Of a stretch of DNA of 64,000 nucleotides, positions 12,820 through 22,425 are shown piece by piece (the first letter of the stretch is position 1; every line of letters begins with the position of its first letter). Origin of the DNA: Argopecten irradians (lineage: Eukaryota; Mollusca; Bivalvia; Pectinida; Pectinidae); NCBI RefSeq assembly GCF_041381155.1, contig NC_091134.1:35407540-35471539 (forward strand), read 5' to 3'. A program made the translations under genes and the position numbers. Below the pieces are notes generated by a model that saw only the letters and a program-made list of their open reading frames with translations, did not search any database and had not been told where the DNA came from.

Positions 12820-13076
12820 CCCCCGCGAAACTCGTCCGTCCGAGATCCTTTTCCCGGGCTAGCTCAAAAATCGTTCAACGCAGCTTCTTGAAAACTTTCT
12901 GTATACATCAGTTAACTGCCCTAGTTGTGTTTTTTCCTGTTCCAGGCCTACCATTTTGGGAATGTTTTCGTTATCATGGAAACTAAGTCAAAAATACCAA
13001 ATTACTGTTTCTTTTTTGGGCTATAACTCCAAACCCGTTCAACGCAGCTCCATGACACTTTCTGATTATAGGTAGC
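12820..13076. repeat. Unclassified repeat segment inside the duplicated block
   Basis: The segment holds two related halves, each with CGTTCAACGCAGCT followed by text ending in ACTTTCTG (about 12878-12904 and 13038-13065). A diverged copy of the first part occurs at about 19545-19675. It is therefore repetitive beyond the block duplication, possibly a dispersed mollusc element, family not recognised. Confidence 0.4.
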
Positions 13077-13437
13077 TTCTCCTGAATATTTCCCGATTTA
13101 CTCCATTGAAATCTATTACTTTTAGGCCCCCTCAATTTACTCAGCTAGTATACATTCCAAATATCTTGGTAAACTATCTCAGTCTAATACTCGGGAACAA
13201 CTCCAAGGGCAAAAATTATCAATATGCTTAAAACAGAATTAGTTCTATTTTATGCTAGAATTTTGTTTTAACTCGATAAACAAATGAATCTACATACAAT
13301 ATCTACCTAGTACCTTTTGTATTCATTTATTCGCTGATTATAAATTTGCATACTTCGAGTATAGAATTTTGTAAATATGATGTTACATACGGTATCTATA
13401 GATTGTCTTTTTGTCATGCACTCGTTGATTTACATAG

Positions 13438-13641
13438 TTGGAGGCGGATCTGCGGGTGCAGTATTGGCAACTCGGCTGACTGAAGACAGGGAAAATAATG
13501 TGTTACTACTGGAGGCTGGGGATACTGGAGAAAGTAACTGGTTAATTAATACACCACTGACTACTGGTCTACGTCGAAATTAGAGACTTGAGTTACCTCA
13601 TGGAACCACAACAATATGCTGAATTTGGTATGAAGGAACAG
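13438..13641 (+). pseudogene. Pseudogene B exon 2 (FAD-binding region, frameshifted)
   Basis: Starts after TTTACATAG as in gene C and encodes [20 protein letters not shown] and [13 protein letters not shown] before the frame is lost around 13555-13583. It is 204 bp against 209 bp in A and C, so the downstream frame is shifted and a TAG follows at 13581-13583. The donor GTAGGT is intact. Confidence 0.9.
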
Positions 13642-13947
13642 GTAGGTTTTATGCTACAGTTATCTGTAGGGGTAGGTATTGATTGTGACGTAAAGTGTTT
13701 GCGAGCGTATAATGCCATGCATTTTTTCGGGACGCGATTAATTATTTTAATATTTCTATCTTGAAGTTAATTTTTTCAATGTAGCTTTTGCAACTGAAGA
13801 AAAATAAAAACTCGTCTGCTCATGTTTTTCGGTAAAGAAAACATAATAATCATCAGAGGTGGAGCATCTTTAAGGTTCGTGCATGGAAATGAAATAAACT
13901 GTGCTCTTAATCATTTATACATGTTCAGAATTATTTGACACCATCGG

Positions 13948-14137
13948 AGAGGCTGCTGGCCAAGAGGGAAAGTCCTGGGTGGATCCAGTGCTCTAAATAG
14001 TATGGTTTATATCCGGGATAGTCGCCATGACTACGACAACTGGGCGAAGGAAGGATGTGAGGGCTGGAGTTACAAGGACGTCCTACCATATTTCCTCAAA
14101 TTCGAGGACGCAGTGACAGACGAACTCAAAAATTCAG
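13948..14137 (+). pseudogene. Pseudogene B exon 3 (GMC signature 1, acceptor lost)
   Basis: The 190-bp exon body is still open and encodes signature 1 as [15 protein letters not shown], then [20 protein letters not shown]. The acceptor aligned with CAG in A (1661-1663) and C (28312-28314) reads CGG here (13945-13947). Confidence 0.85.
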
Positions 14138-14374
14138 GTAGACAATTCATTCAGCGAGTGATTTGTAAAAGACTGAAAAAGGGAAACTATGCGTTGTAAA
14201 TAGTTATTAAGGTCATTCACTACACTTGGGCATAATTGTTAAAACATGTGAATATATGTAACTACAATTTAAACTACAAGCTGTTTCAAAAATGTTTTAC
14301 TGAGGTTGACCGAATCAATATTTAATGAAAGCACTTAAATTTATAACCTTGACTAAGTGTCACTTCTAACAAAT

Positions 14375-14503
14375 TGTTCCACAGCACCGGCGGAGAACTG
14401 GGTGTATCTCTCATCGGACATACCGGTCTAGACAATATCTTCCTTGATGCTGGACAGGAGTTAGGCTTCAAATCTCAGGGTTTCCATGAACCTGACCAAA
14501 TAG
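14375..14503 (+). pseudogene. Pseudogene B exon 4 (acceptor lost)
   Basis: A 129-bp exon body with reading [20 protein letters not shown], the same length as gene C exon 4. The bases aligned with the acceptor AG are AT (14373-14374). The donor GTAATC remains. Confidence 0.85.
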
Positions 14504-14730
14504 GTAATCATATGCATGTTTCAGTTATTTTAGTTATGAAAAGTGCTGTCATTCATATTTCTTGATTTTGCAACAAGTTATTGTTTTTCCTAAGTCTTTT
14601 GAATTTCGACTTCAACAACGTATTAACACTTAATTAAGAAATGCCTTTGATCTAATGCTCTTCAGTAGGGTTTCTGTTTTTGTATGTTCTTGTATAATAT
14701 AGATAAACTGTAAGCGTTTCGGTTTTTCAG

Positions 14731-14857
14731 GGTTTTGTAAGATGGAAGCTACCGTGAGGGGAGGAGAGGAAGAAGAGCCAGCACTTACTCCGAGTTCCTC
14801 AAATCTGCAATGAGCCGTAAAAACCTACACGTCGACGTGAAGAGTTTGGTGGCTAAG
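14731..14857 (+). pseudogene. Pseudogene B exon 5 (5-bp insertion)
   Basis: Begins GGTTTTGTAAGATGGAAGCT as in A and C but carries a 5-bp duplication-like insertion in the GAGGAAGAAGAG purine run, giving 127 bp instead of 122 bp and a shifted frame with an early TGA. Confidence 0.88.
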
Positions 14858-15654
14858 GTGAAGAAAATATAAAGTTATGAAAGGAAAGATGTTGTCACAA
14901 GTTGTTAGTCGGATGGATACCTTTTGTTAATTAAATGGGCGCTGTAAGACCTTGATCATATCTATAACATCTCCTGGTTAGTTTGATGAAAATGATATAA
15001 ATATAATATAAGTAACATTGTCTCCCTTATCATTGTGCAAATAATTGACAGACCATTTTCTTACCAAATAATTTTGTGAAAACTGATTTGTATGCAGAAT
15101 TTAGATAGTTGTATAAAAAGCTTTTGGAGACAGTGTATATCTTATGTTGATTTTTAATAAAGGCAACCCTTGTTAATACTAGCCGCTATATAAGTCTCGG
15201 GTGGAGTGAACTTCCCTTTTGCTTGACAATCAAGTGTTCACATGGTCAATACGAAAAAGGCCTAATAAGAATGACAAACAAAATGGCATCCTCGATGTTC
15301 CAGAATTTACTATCACATTAATGTCCGTATCTGGCTTATGTCATTGTAAAACTATTTTTGTCTTCGTTTGAAGATTTACAGTATGTGCTACTTCAATATA
15401 CCATACTCGTACAGTGTATTGTTATTCTCTTTTGAAGTACATCGACTGGTCAAATTACCTGATCATTTGTTGTCGCACTCAAAACCTCCACTTTAATATG
15501 ACATATTACGACAATGTAGTAATCCCTGGAGTATCCAAGATGACAAAATGATTATTTAACTATTTTTGAATTTTTATTTAAAGATATGTTGTGTCGTATT
15601 ATCCATATCATGGAAAAAGCCGTATCAATGTGCCCATCGTGTTTGTTTGTCCAG

Positions 15655-15806
15655 GTCCTGATCGAGAAGGGCAAGTGATCAGAAATGGGAAGGTCATCAC
15701 AATCCGCGCCAGGAAAGAGGTTGTCCTGTCAGGTGGCGCTATCAAAACACCACAGTTACTGATGCTGTCAGGGGTGGGACCACGTAAACACCTACGGGAT
15801 ATGGGG
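15655..15806 (+). pseudogene. Pseudogene B exon 6 (GMC signature 2, 16-bp deletion)
   Basis: The segment has lost 16 bp near 15672 relative to A and C (152 versus 168 bp), putting the halves in different frames. The downstream half still reads [15 protein letters not shown], which is GMC signature 2. Confidence 0.88.
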
Positions 15807-15913
15807 GTATGCTATCTTTATTTTTATTTTTAATTTGTTTAAATTATAAACTATTGATTGTAGAACACTGTTACATTTTAAAATGTTTTGCTATACGGGC
15901 GTTACTAATCTTT

Positions 15914-16004
15914 TTAACTCATTCAGCCCTCAAAATTCATAATGGACTGTTCCAGCCTTTGAAATGGAAGACTCCAAATGTGTGTTTAGGGGTGAATGAG
16001 TTAA
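15914..16004. mobile_element. MITE-like element with 17-bp inverted termini, intron 6 of pseudogene B
   Basis: Left end TTAACTCATTCAGCCCT (15914-15930) and right end AGGGGTGAATGAGTTAA (15988-16004) are inverted repeats with one mismatch, bounding 91 bp. A homologous but more diverged element is at 30487-30574 in the same intron of gene C. I do not see one in intron 6 of gene A. It looks like a short non-autonomous DNA transposon; no transposase is present. Confidence 0.65.
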
Positions 16005-16235
16005 CAGTAATGTGTGTGATCTTTGTGGCAGTACAGAACATAGCCGTATTCCAAAAGTCTAGCTTTTTATCGAACAAAACTATTTTGCTTTTAATCAAGG
16101 TTCCTTTAAGGAACCTTAACATATTTGTTGATGCAGCATATATGCTTATTACTGTGAATATTGCTCAGTTGATAGATATTAAGTGCATTATTTTTTTTAA
16201 CGTGCATATATATAAAAAAACTGTCTCTGTTTCAG

Positions 16236-16303
16236 ATAGATGTCAAAGCCGACCTGCCAGTCGGAGATAATCTACAGTACCATTTGATGCTGTACATATA
16301 AGC
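16236..16303 (+). pseudogene. Pseudogene B exon 7 fragment
   Basis: Opens like A and C with [14 protein letters not shown], then has Tyr in place of the conserved Asp, and reaches TAA after LMLYI. Homology to the rest of the 151-bp exon is lost from about 16304. Confidence 0.85.
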
Positions 16304-17775
16304 ATATATTGTCACAGCAAAGGAAAGAAATCTTCAAAATGCTTACCATCATCATTGGTTTATGCCCTTCTTCGCAAAAGTATTTTTTTTCTACGAAATT
16401 TGTATGCTTTATTTATTTATTTTTTGAATTGTATAATTACGACAATTTTAAGCTTGCTCGCCAAAATAGATTTAGATTCTGTGATCTTCGGAGATTTCCC
16501 ACGTCTAAAGATCTAAAGTAAGCAATGAAATAAATTTTAATTCATTCATAATCATCATGAGAGACGCATTGTTTCGATTTTACGATAATTGTGATGATTT
16601 TACGCACCATCCTCAAAACTTACCTTAGTCAATGAAAAACAAACGGAATTCGTAATAAGAATTGTTTTATCAAGTAAGCATATTTTTCAATTGCAATAGA
16701 ATGTTCCTAAACATGTCACAAGTCCCAACAGAACCTGGGCAAGTTCCGCTTGAGATGTGGCTTCTGTTTCTTCTATTGCTACATGCCATTTCTGAATTTC
16801 ATTCCCTAGAGATATTCTATGGTGCTACCGATTCCATTCTAATTTCCTCCTCTTTGTTGCCGATTCAGATACAATTTTTTTCTCGCACGCTTTCGTTCAG
16901 CCATTTTGTTTACTTTTAGTGCGTAACAATGCGCATGGGCGAAACTTCGACAACATAATCCATCGCAGCTTCATTTGCATACTATCCTGTCTGGCTGACA
17001 TATCGTATTAAATCAAGGATTTCCTTCCATTTTGTATTCAAGACACATTTGTTCAATCTTATACTGTTAATAAAATTGAGGTATTTTAATATGTTTTTTC
17101 ATCTTTTCTTCCGTTTAAAGGATTGAACAAAAATATTTACTTGGTTGGGCGAAACCTACCTTTAATGTCATTTTTCTTTTGCGAATTTAAAACTCATGGC
17201 AAAAATCAATTTCAATCAAGATGAATAAAGAAAACGCTTGGTGCATTTTATTGTCATACAAAACCCAATGTACTTGATAGGTTCAATATCTCAAAAGAAT
17301 GAAAATCATTACTTTTCGGCAGTAATGATATTTTTCGAGTTGTACCCTTTACCTTGACATAATAATTTACAACGGGAAGTTACAATACCGAAACACAAAA
17401 CCATATATATATATATTACATCAGGTAATGAAAATGGGTTTTAATTGTATGCAATTTGTTCAATTGATGTTAAAGGACTTTGTATCGTTTTGGGCCGTTT
17501 TGGGGCCTCAAAATTCGTCAAATTTCCAAACCTATTATTTAGTATTTCAAATTTTAGAAATGACATATTTAGTACACCGGTAATTTTATTGTTATGATAG
17601 TTTTATAATTTTTCAACTTCAGTTGCCATGGTTACCACTCGAAATATATATATAAATTATGAGAATGTGGAAACTTTGACTATTTTGGCCATTTGGTTCT
17701 ACGTTTTTGTTTTAGAAACCATAGAGCGCATCCTTAAACAAATACACACATGTAATATATTGTTGAATATTTTAG

Positions 17776-17939
17776 GTGCCTTTGCTACGACCATTGCTGA
17801 GGGTTCAGCCTTTCTGTATAACGATGGTAGTATCACAAGTGATAATGGAAATCCTCTAGATCTACAATTCCATCTTGGAAGTGCGCATGCTTTCACAGAA
17901 AATGAGAAAACTCTTGAAAACATGAATTTTAAGGAAGAG
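17776..17939 (+). pseudogene. Pseudogene B exon 8
   Basis: A 164-bp exon with both splice sites intact and no stop, encoding the GAFATTIAEG...NFKEE region. It differs from gene C by a few substitutions such as TTIAEG for TTGIEG and FHLGS for VHLGS. Its translated sequence is identical to that of the displaced copy at 11931-12094. Confidence 0.88.
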
Positions 17940-18049
17940 GTTTGTGGCTTTGTTTCATAACAATAAATTTTATAACGATATGCCGATAGAAAAGAGTTAA
18001 ATACATTTGTAAGTTACTATATATTAAAAACACAAATATTCAAATGTTT

Positions 18050-18082
<33 letters not shown>

Positions 18083-18308
18083 TTTGTTTGTTTGTTTGGT
18101 TTTTTTTTTTTTTTTCATTTTCAGGTTTTTTTTTAATAAATTGCTGTATGGAATTAAGGGAAAACATGGAGATTTGCGTTCCTTTGATTTTTTGACGTTA
18201 ATCAAGATATTATTTTCAGCATATAACTACGGATATGTACGAAATCTTAACAAAAATAAACAATCCTCTATTGCAATCGTGTTCTTACATTATATTATTC
18301 CGTTGCAG

Positions 18309-18486
18309 GTTAAAGACCTGTTCTTTTCTTCACCAGCAAGGCCTTGTAGTTTTGTGTTAGTTCCCATTCTCCTACATCCGAAAAGCAGAGGTACCAAACG
18401 ACTAAAAAGTAAGGACCCCAACCACTACCCAGCCATAAATCCGCAGTACCTGCAACACCCAGACGATATCAACACCTTATTGAAAG
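18309..18486 (+). pseudogene. Pseudogene B exon 9
   Basis: A 178-bp open exon with CGTTGCAG acceptor and GTAACA donor. It encodes [40 protein letters not shown] and the following residues. Asn replaces the Asp of the IDPQ motif present in A and C. Confidence 0.88.
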
Positions 18487-18910
18487 GTAACAACAATACA
18501 AAAAAAAGGTTATACCAGTCATTATACGAAAATGAAAATATCTTTTAACAGTTTACTTGTTTGTTGACTTTGTAACTAAAAAGCGAAATGATCACAAAAT
18601 TCATTCTTTAATCATATGTCAACTTCAAAAACTTTATAATTTGCTTTTTTTATCCCCCGCGAAACTCGTCCGTCCGAGATCCTTTTCCCGGGCTAGCTCA
18701 AAAATCGTTCAACGCAGCTTCTTGAAAACTTTCTGTATACATCAGTTAACTGCCCTAGTTGTGTTTTTTCCTGTTCCAGGCCTACCATTTTGGGAATGTT
18801 TTCGTTATCATGGAAACTAAGTCAAAAATACCAAATTACTGTTTCTTTTTTGGGCTATAACTCCAAACCCGTTCAACGCAGCTCCATGACACTTTCTGAT
18901 TATAGGTAGC

Positions 18911-19790
18911 AGTTCACAGTTAGACCGAATGGTCATGGGTGAGATTTTTACTAATCCAAAAGCCCCTGTTTTATTATATGCATATTTTTTTTTAAAGTAT
19001 ATGTCCTAAAATAGGTGAATCCAATCTAGAGACTTATATGCAGGCTTCACATTTGCATAAAGAAATTCAACAAAATAAGTTCGAGAATAATGGTTTAGAG
19101 GGTATCCGGATGTGCGTCTAAGACGAGAAAACTCAATACTGTAGCAGCAGAAATTGATAGCCGCGGTACGAGGTAAGATTGCTCAAAAGTTTAATGTTAT
19201 ACCTATGTCAAAATAGGCTCAGTTCCACTATCATGACAGTGATGCTTGGTTTTAAACTGCATGAAAGAAAAAAATTCTCCTAAATGGGGTGTTATTTTGG
19301 GTTAAAAATCCAAATTTTTTGCAATTTTTCAAAAACACAAAATTGGTTATCGTGGTTTTTACAGGCTCACATAAAACAAAAAATAGACCTGTCCAAAAAT
19401 GAAATTTGCATAACAATTGCAAATGTTGTATAGATTAAGAATATATATACTTTTATATAGGTGTTATTAAGGTTAAAAAGCTGTGTGTTCATAATTAAAG
19501 CCTGCACTTTATTTTGAATTTTCAAATCTACTTTACTCTGCTACCATATCAGACAAGTGCCCTTGTTGTGCCTTTTGCTGTTACGGACCTTCAATTTTTG
19601 AATTTTGAATTTCTTTTTTGTTACCATTGAAACTCAGTCAAAAATACTAAATTAAAGTTTCTTTTTGTTACCTGCTGTTTCAGTTTTACAATTATCGCAT
19701 ACATTAAAAGTTATACTTGAATAATTGTTACTTTGGCCTTTGTTTACTTGAGTATTAAATGCCACGCTTTTGCCGCTCCTTGATTCTTCT
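18911..19790. other. Unaligned insert in intron 9 of pseudogene B
   Basis: About 0.9 kb between the end of the duplicated block and the point near 19800 where homology to gene C intron 9 resumes (about 33000). No coding potential recognised. A repeat related to 12880-13020 sits at about 19545-19675. Confidence 0.5.
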
Positions 19791-20236
19791 ATGATTTGAA
19801 GTGTTTCTTTCAGTCAGTTTTCACTACATATTATACTTTCGATGGTATTCCTACATTCGTTTTTGATTTTGAAAAGATCTAAATGTTCAGGTTTTAAAAG
19901 AAGCAGGTTGCCATATAGTTGATGAACGAGTAGAGTTACAACCTTGAACCGTTTTCCGACGTAAAAGTTTATAGGGTTACCTACATTTATAGGGCTACCT
20001 ACGACGCAGGCTCCACTGCCCCATCCGTAAAACACGTCAAACTTTTCCATAGTTACAAAGACATGCAAAACCAATCAGATATTTACTTAACTTACTATTT
20101 TTTTAACATTATTCATTTTGATTATTATATCTACAACTGTACTTGTATTACCGTCATAACTTGTCATCAGTTCGTTTCAGGGCATCAACACATCATAAGC
20201 TGTACTATATAGAAAGGATATTTCTAACTGTAACAG

Positions 20237-20429
20237 GTGCATGGTTCGCTGAACGGCTTCTGGACACAAAGTCAATGAAGGCAATTGGTGCCATTCTCAG
20301 CACTTCCATTCCTATGTACAAACTTTGTAAGGGCTACAAATTGAGATCTGACGATTTCTGGAAATGCTTAATACAACACGTATCCATCCAATCGGCCGAC
20401 AACACGGCGGTGGTGGACCCTCAACTAAG
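20237..20429 (+). pseudogene. Pseudogene B exon 10 with catalytic segment deleted
   Basis: An open exon of 193 bp versus 229 bp in A and C. The 36-bp in-frame loss replaces the stretch containing [13 protein letters not shown] with SIQSAD, removing the active-site His and the GTxxMG motif. Splice sites remain. Confidence 0.9.
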
Positions 20430-20577
20430 GTAAAAATATTCCGGACACTGATTAATCTATATCTTACATTATTTTTAAGCTTTTTTGATATGGAAATAAA
20501 ACTGATGCACATAATTAAGATCGTAAGAAATAAAATAATCTAATGAACAAAAGTTTTCATATTTAAACATGTCACAA

Positions 20578-20683
20578 TAATACAAACGCCCCGTCGATCA
20601 TGATTGCAGAGAAGGCTGCTGACATGATACGTGGTAAAGACACTATCGGGAAATGGAAGGAACAAATAAGGGGACATGTATGA
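20578..20683 (+). pseudogene. Pseudogene B exon 11, 3' end only
   Basis: Homology to exon 11 starts abruptly inside the GNTNAP codons and continues through [12 protein letters not shown] to GHV and TGA (20681-20683). The exon start, with its acceptor and the [10 protein letters not shown] segment, is absent. Confidence 0.85.
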
Positions 20684-21214
20684 GGAATGATGAAATTAGA
20701 TGTTAAGCTTTGGGTTGCGTCACGACAAACAGCTTTACCATTTTAGGGTTCCATGCTGGTCGAGTAGTAAAATTTTCCCACTTACGTTCTACCAAAGATG
20801 CTGGAGTCTGAACCACTAACGATTAACTGATTATAGACTGATGACAACTGTTGAAGTTCTTGCAAAAGATCGTTGCTTTAAACATCGAACTGTATCCAGC
20901 TGGTAGTTTTTGAATAAAGAATGTGAACTAGATCAATGCAATTCCAAATAGTTATAACGCACGATAATTTGTTATACTTTTTCTTTGGTCTAGGTGGCAT
21001 TCATCAGCCCCTTATTAACTAACTGAAAATTTACAATACATATTTTTTATATCTGATAAACATCTTTCTGCAGTTTGAAAAAAGTCCTTCATATTTCATG
21101 TATCTTTTGTATAGACCACCAGTTTTTATGCGTTGTAGTTATAAGTTGTTCACTGATAATTATATTAAGACAATCGTAGCGTTCCGATTGATATTTGTTA
21201 TAACATCTACTTTA

Positions 21215-21630
21215 GATCAGCTTACGTTTGCGGTGGCTGTATTTCGTAATTTCATGTCCAATGACTCGTTCGCCGCGATTATATTATGAAATTAAGACTC
21301 ATAGAGTAGCAAGCGTGAAGATTGAAATTCGCGATTTCCTATGACCCGAAAATATGTTGGTTTTCATGATAGTGTGCGAATGTTATTGTTTTGTGATAAC
21401 TATCAAGTAAATATTACAAGATTCTATTATTATTTTTGGTATTATATCATTAAGGTTACTGTAAATACTTCATTTTTGCGAAATGTAACTTTTCGCGTAA
21501 TTTCGTGGGAGGGCTCGAAAGAGAATTAAATTGTTACGCGAATAATTGTTTATGAATGCACTATTGTGATCAAGCGTTGAAATAAGTTATTTGTATACGC
21601 GAAAAGAAACTGGATTACAGTACTGTCTAT
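21215..21630. repeat. Repeat rich in TTTCGC/GCGAAA motifs, unit 2
   Basis: Diverged counterpart of 8815-9300, sharing ATGACCCGAAAATATGT and TGCGAAATGTAA-like text and the end TGGATTACAGTAC. Confidence 0.4.
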
Positions 21631-21655
21631 AGATGATGCTAAACGGAGTTACATT

Positions 21656-21905
21656 AAGGCAAACATGTGCGTAAGTTTTGTAATGCGTGTTGTGCGTAAA
21701 TTTTGTTCTGCGTGTTGTGCGTAAGTTTTGTACTGCGTGTGTTGGGCATAAATTTTATAATGTGCGTAAGTTTTGTAATGCGTGTTGTGCGTAAATTTTG
21801 TACTGCGTATGTTGGGCGTAATGCGTGTTGTGCGTAAGTTTTGTACTGCGTGCTATGTGCAAATTTTGTACTGCGTGCTGAGCGTAAGTACTTGTACTGC
21901 GTGAA
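21656..21905. repeat. Minisatellite, 25-bp unit
   Basis: About nine imperfect copies of a roughly 25-bp unit containing GTGCGTAAGTTTTGTACTGC, some truncated. It is absent from the equivalent place in the first unit (about 9300), so it expanded after the units separated or was lost there. Confidence 0.85.
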
Positions 21906-22301
21906 TTGTACTTTAGTGTTATAAAGGTGAGATCTGCTCTCTTCTGAGAGGACTCGTAGTGATTTTAAGATGGTTGTGATATCCAATGTAAATGGATTAA
22001 TATGAAATAAAAATTAATCTACTTTGTCTGTATTTCATTCGTTTGTTATCATCACTTGCGCACGTTTAAAGTATCATGTCGCAGATCCATTGGAATCACA
22101 GTGTCATTTCCAAAACATATTACAAAAAGTTTTCAGGATAAAAGAAATCAAATCGATGTTAGAAAAAAGGTTTTATTTAGTTTTTGACAATACCCGCTAT
22201 ATAAACTATTTCTAATTTACATCGATTGCGAAACAAGCTGTGTTACTCATACACATTACTTTCGATATCTCAGATGTAAGCACGCGAGGGGTCTTAGAGT
22301 A

Positions 22302-22425
22302 GGAGGAATCCGGAGTGCTCGGAGAAAACCCATGTGATTGGGTAGGTAGCCCCTGACCTGTTTACGTCCACGCCGGGAATCGACTCTGGCCGGGTAGGTG
22401 AAAGGCGACTACCATCTAACGGAGA
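22302..22425 (-). mobile_element. tRNA-derived SINE (minus strand), unit 2
   Basis: Counterpart of 9768-9898 and better preserved. On the minus strand it contains GAGTCGATTCCCGG, close to the pol III box B consensus, and then TTTTCTCCGAGCACTCCGG, a central block shared with the SINE at 31612. Confidence 0.6.

Larger units (their letters stand above)
11706..13076 (+). repeat. Displaced 1.37-kb duplicate block carrying GMC exons 8 and 9
   Basis: Direct repeat of 17551-18910, offset 5845 bp at the left end. The two copies appear essentially identical except for length changes in poly-T/TTTG and poly-A tracts, a 4-base CTAT difference near 12431, TTAG versus TCAG near 12282 and a small change near 12817. 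Both ends are sharp. On the left it interrupts intergenic DNA homologous to 24486-24498, only about 310 bp before where exon 1 stands in gene C. On the right it is followed by unrelated sequence and then exon 2 of pseudogene B. Confidence 0.9.
17551..18910 (+). repeat. In-place copy of the 1.36-kb block with GMC exons 8 and 9
   Basis: Second copy of 11706-13076, lying where exons 8 and 9 are expected, between the exon 7 fragment and exon 10. Its left boundary is at the shared ATTTTAGAAATGAC start and its right boundary follows TATAGGTAGC. Upstream DNA (17280-17460) is homologous to gene C intron 7 (31255-31440), which supports this as the original location. Confidence 0.9.
13438..20683 (+). 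pseudogene. GMC oxidoreductase pseudogene B
   Basis: Exon relics in order: exon 2 (13438-13641), exon 3 (13948-14137), exon 4 (14375-14503), exon 5 (14731-14857), exon 6 (15655-15806), exon 7 start (16236-about 16303), exon 8 (17776-17939), exon 9 (18309-18486), exon 10 (20237-20429) and the end of exon 11 (20578-20683). Compared with genes A and C: exon 1 is missing. Exon 2 is 5 bp short and hits a TAG. The acceptors of exons 3 and 4 are GG and AT instead of AG. Exon 5 has 5 extra bp and exon 6 lacks 16 bp. Exon 7 runs into TAA and loses homology. Exon 10 has a 36-bp in-frame deletion removing the HPIGTCRMG catalytic segment. The first part of exon 11 is gone. Exon sequences of B resemble C more than A in exons 2, 4, 8 and 10. 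It cannot make an active enzyme. Confidence 0.93.
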
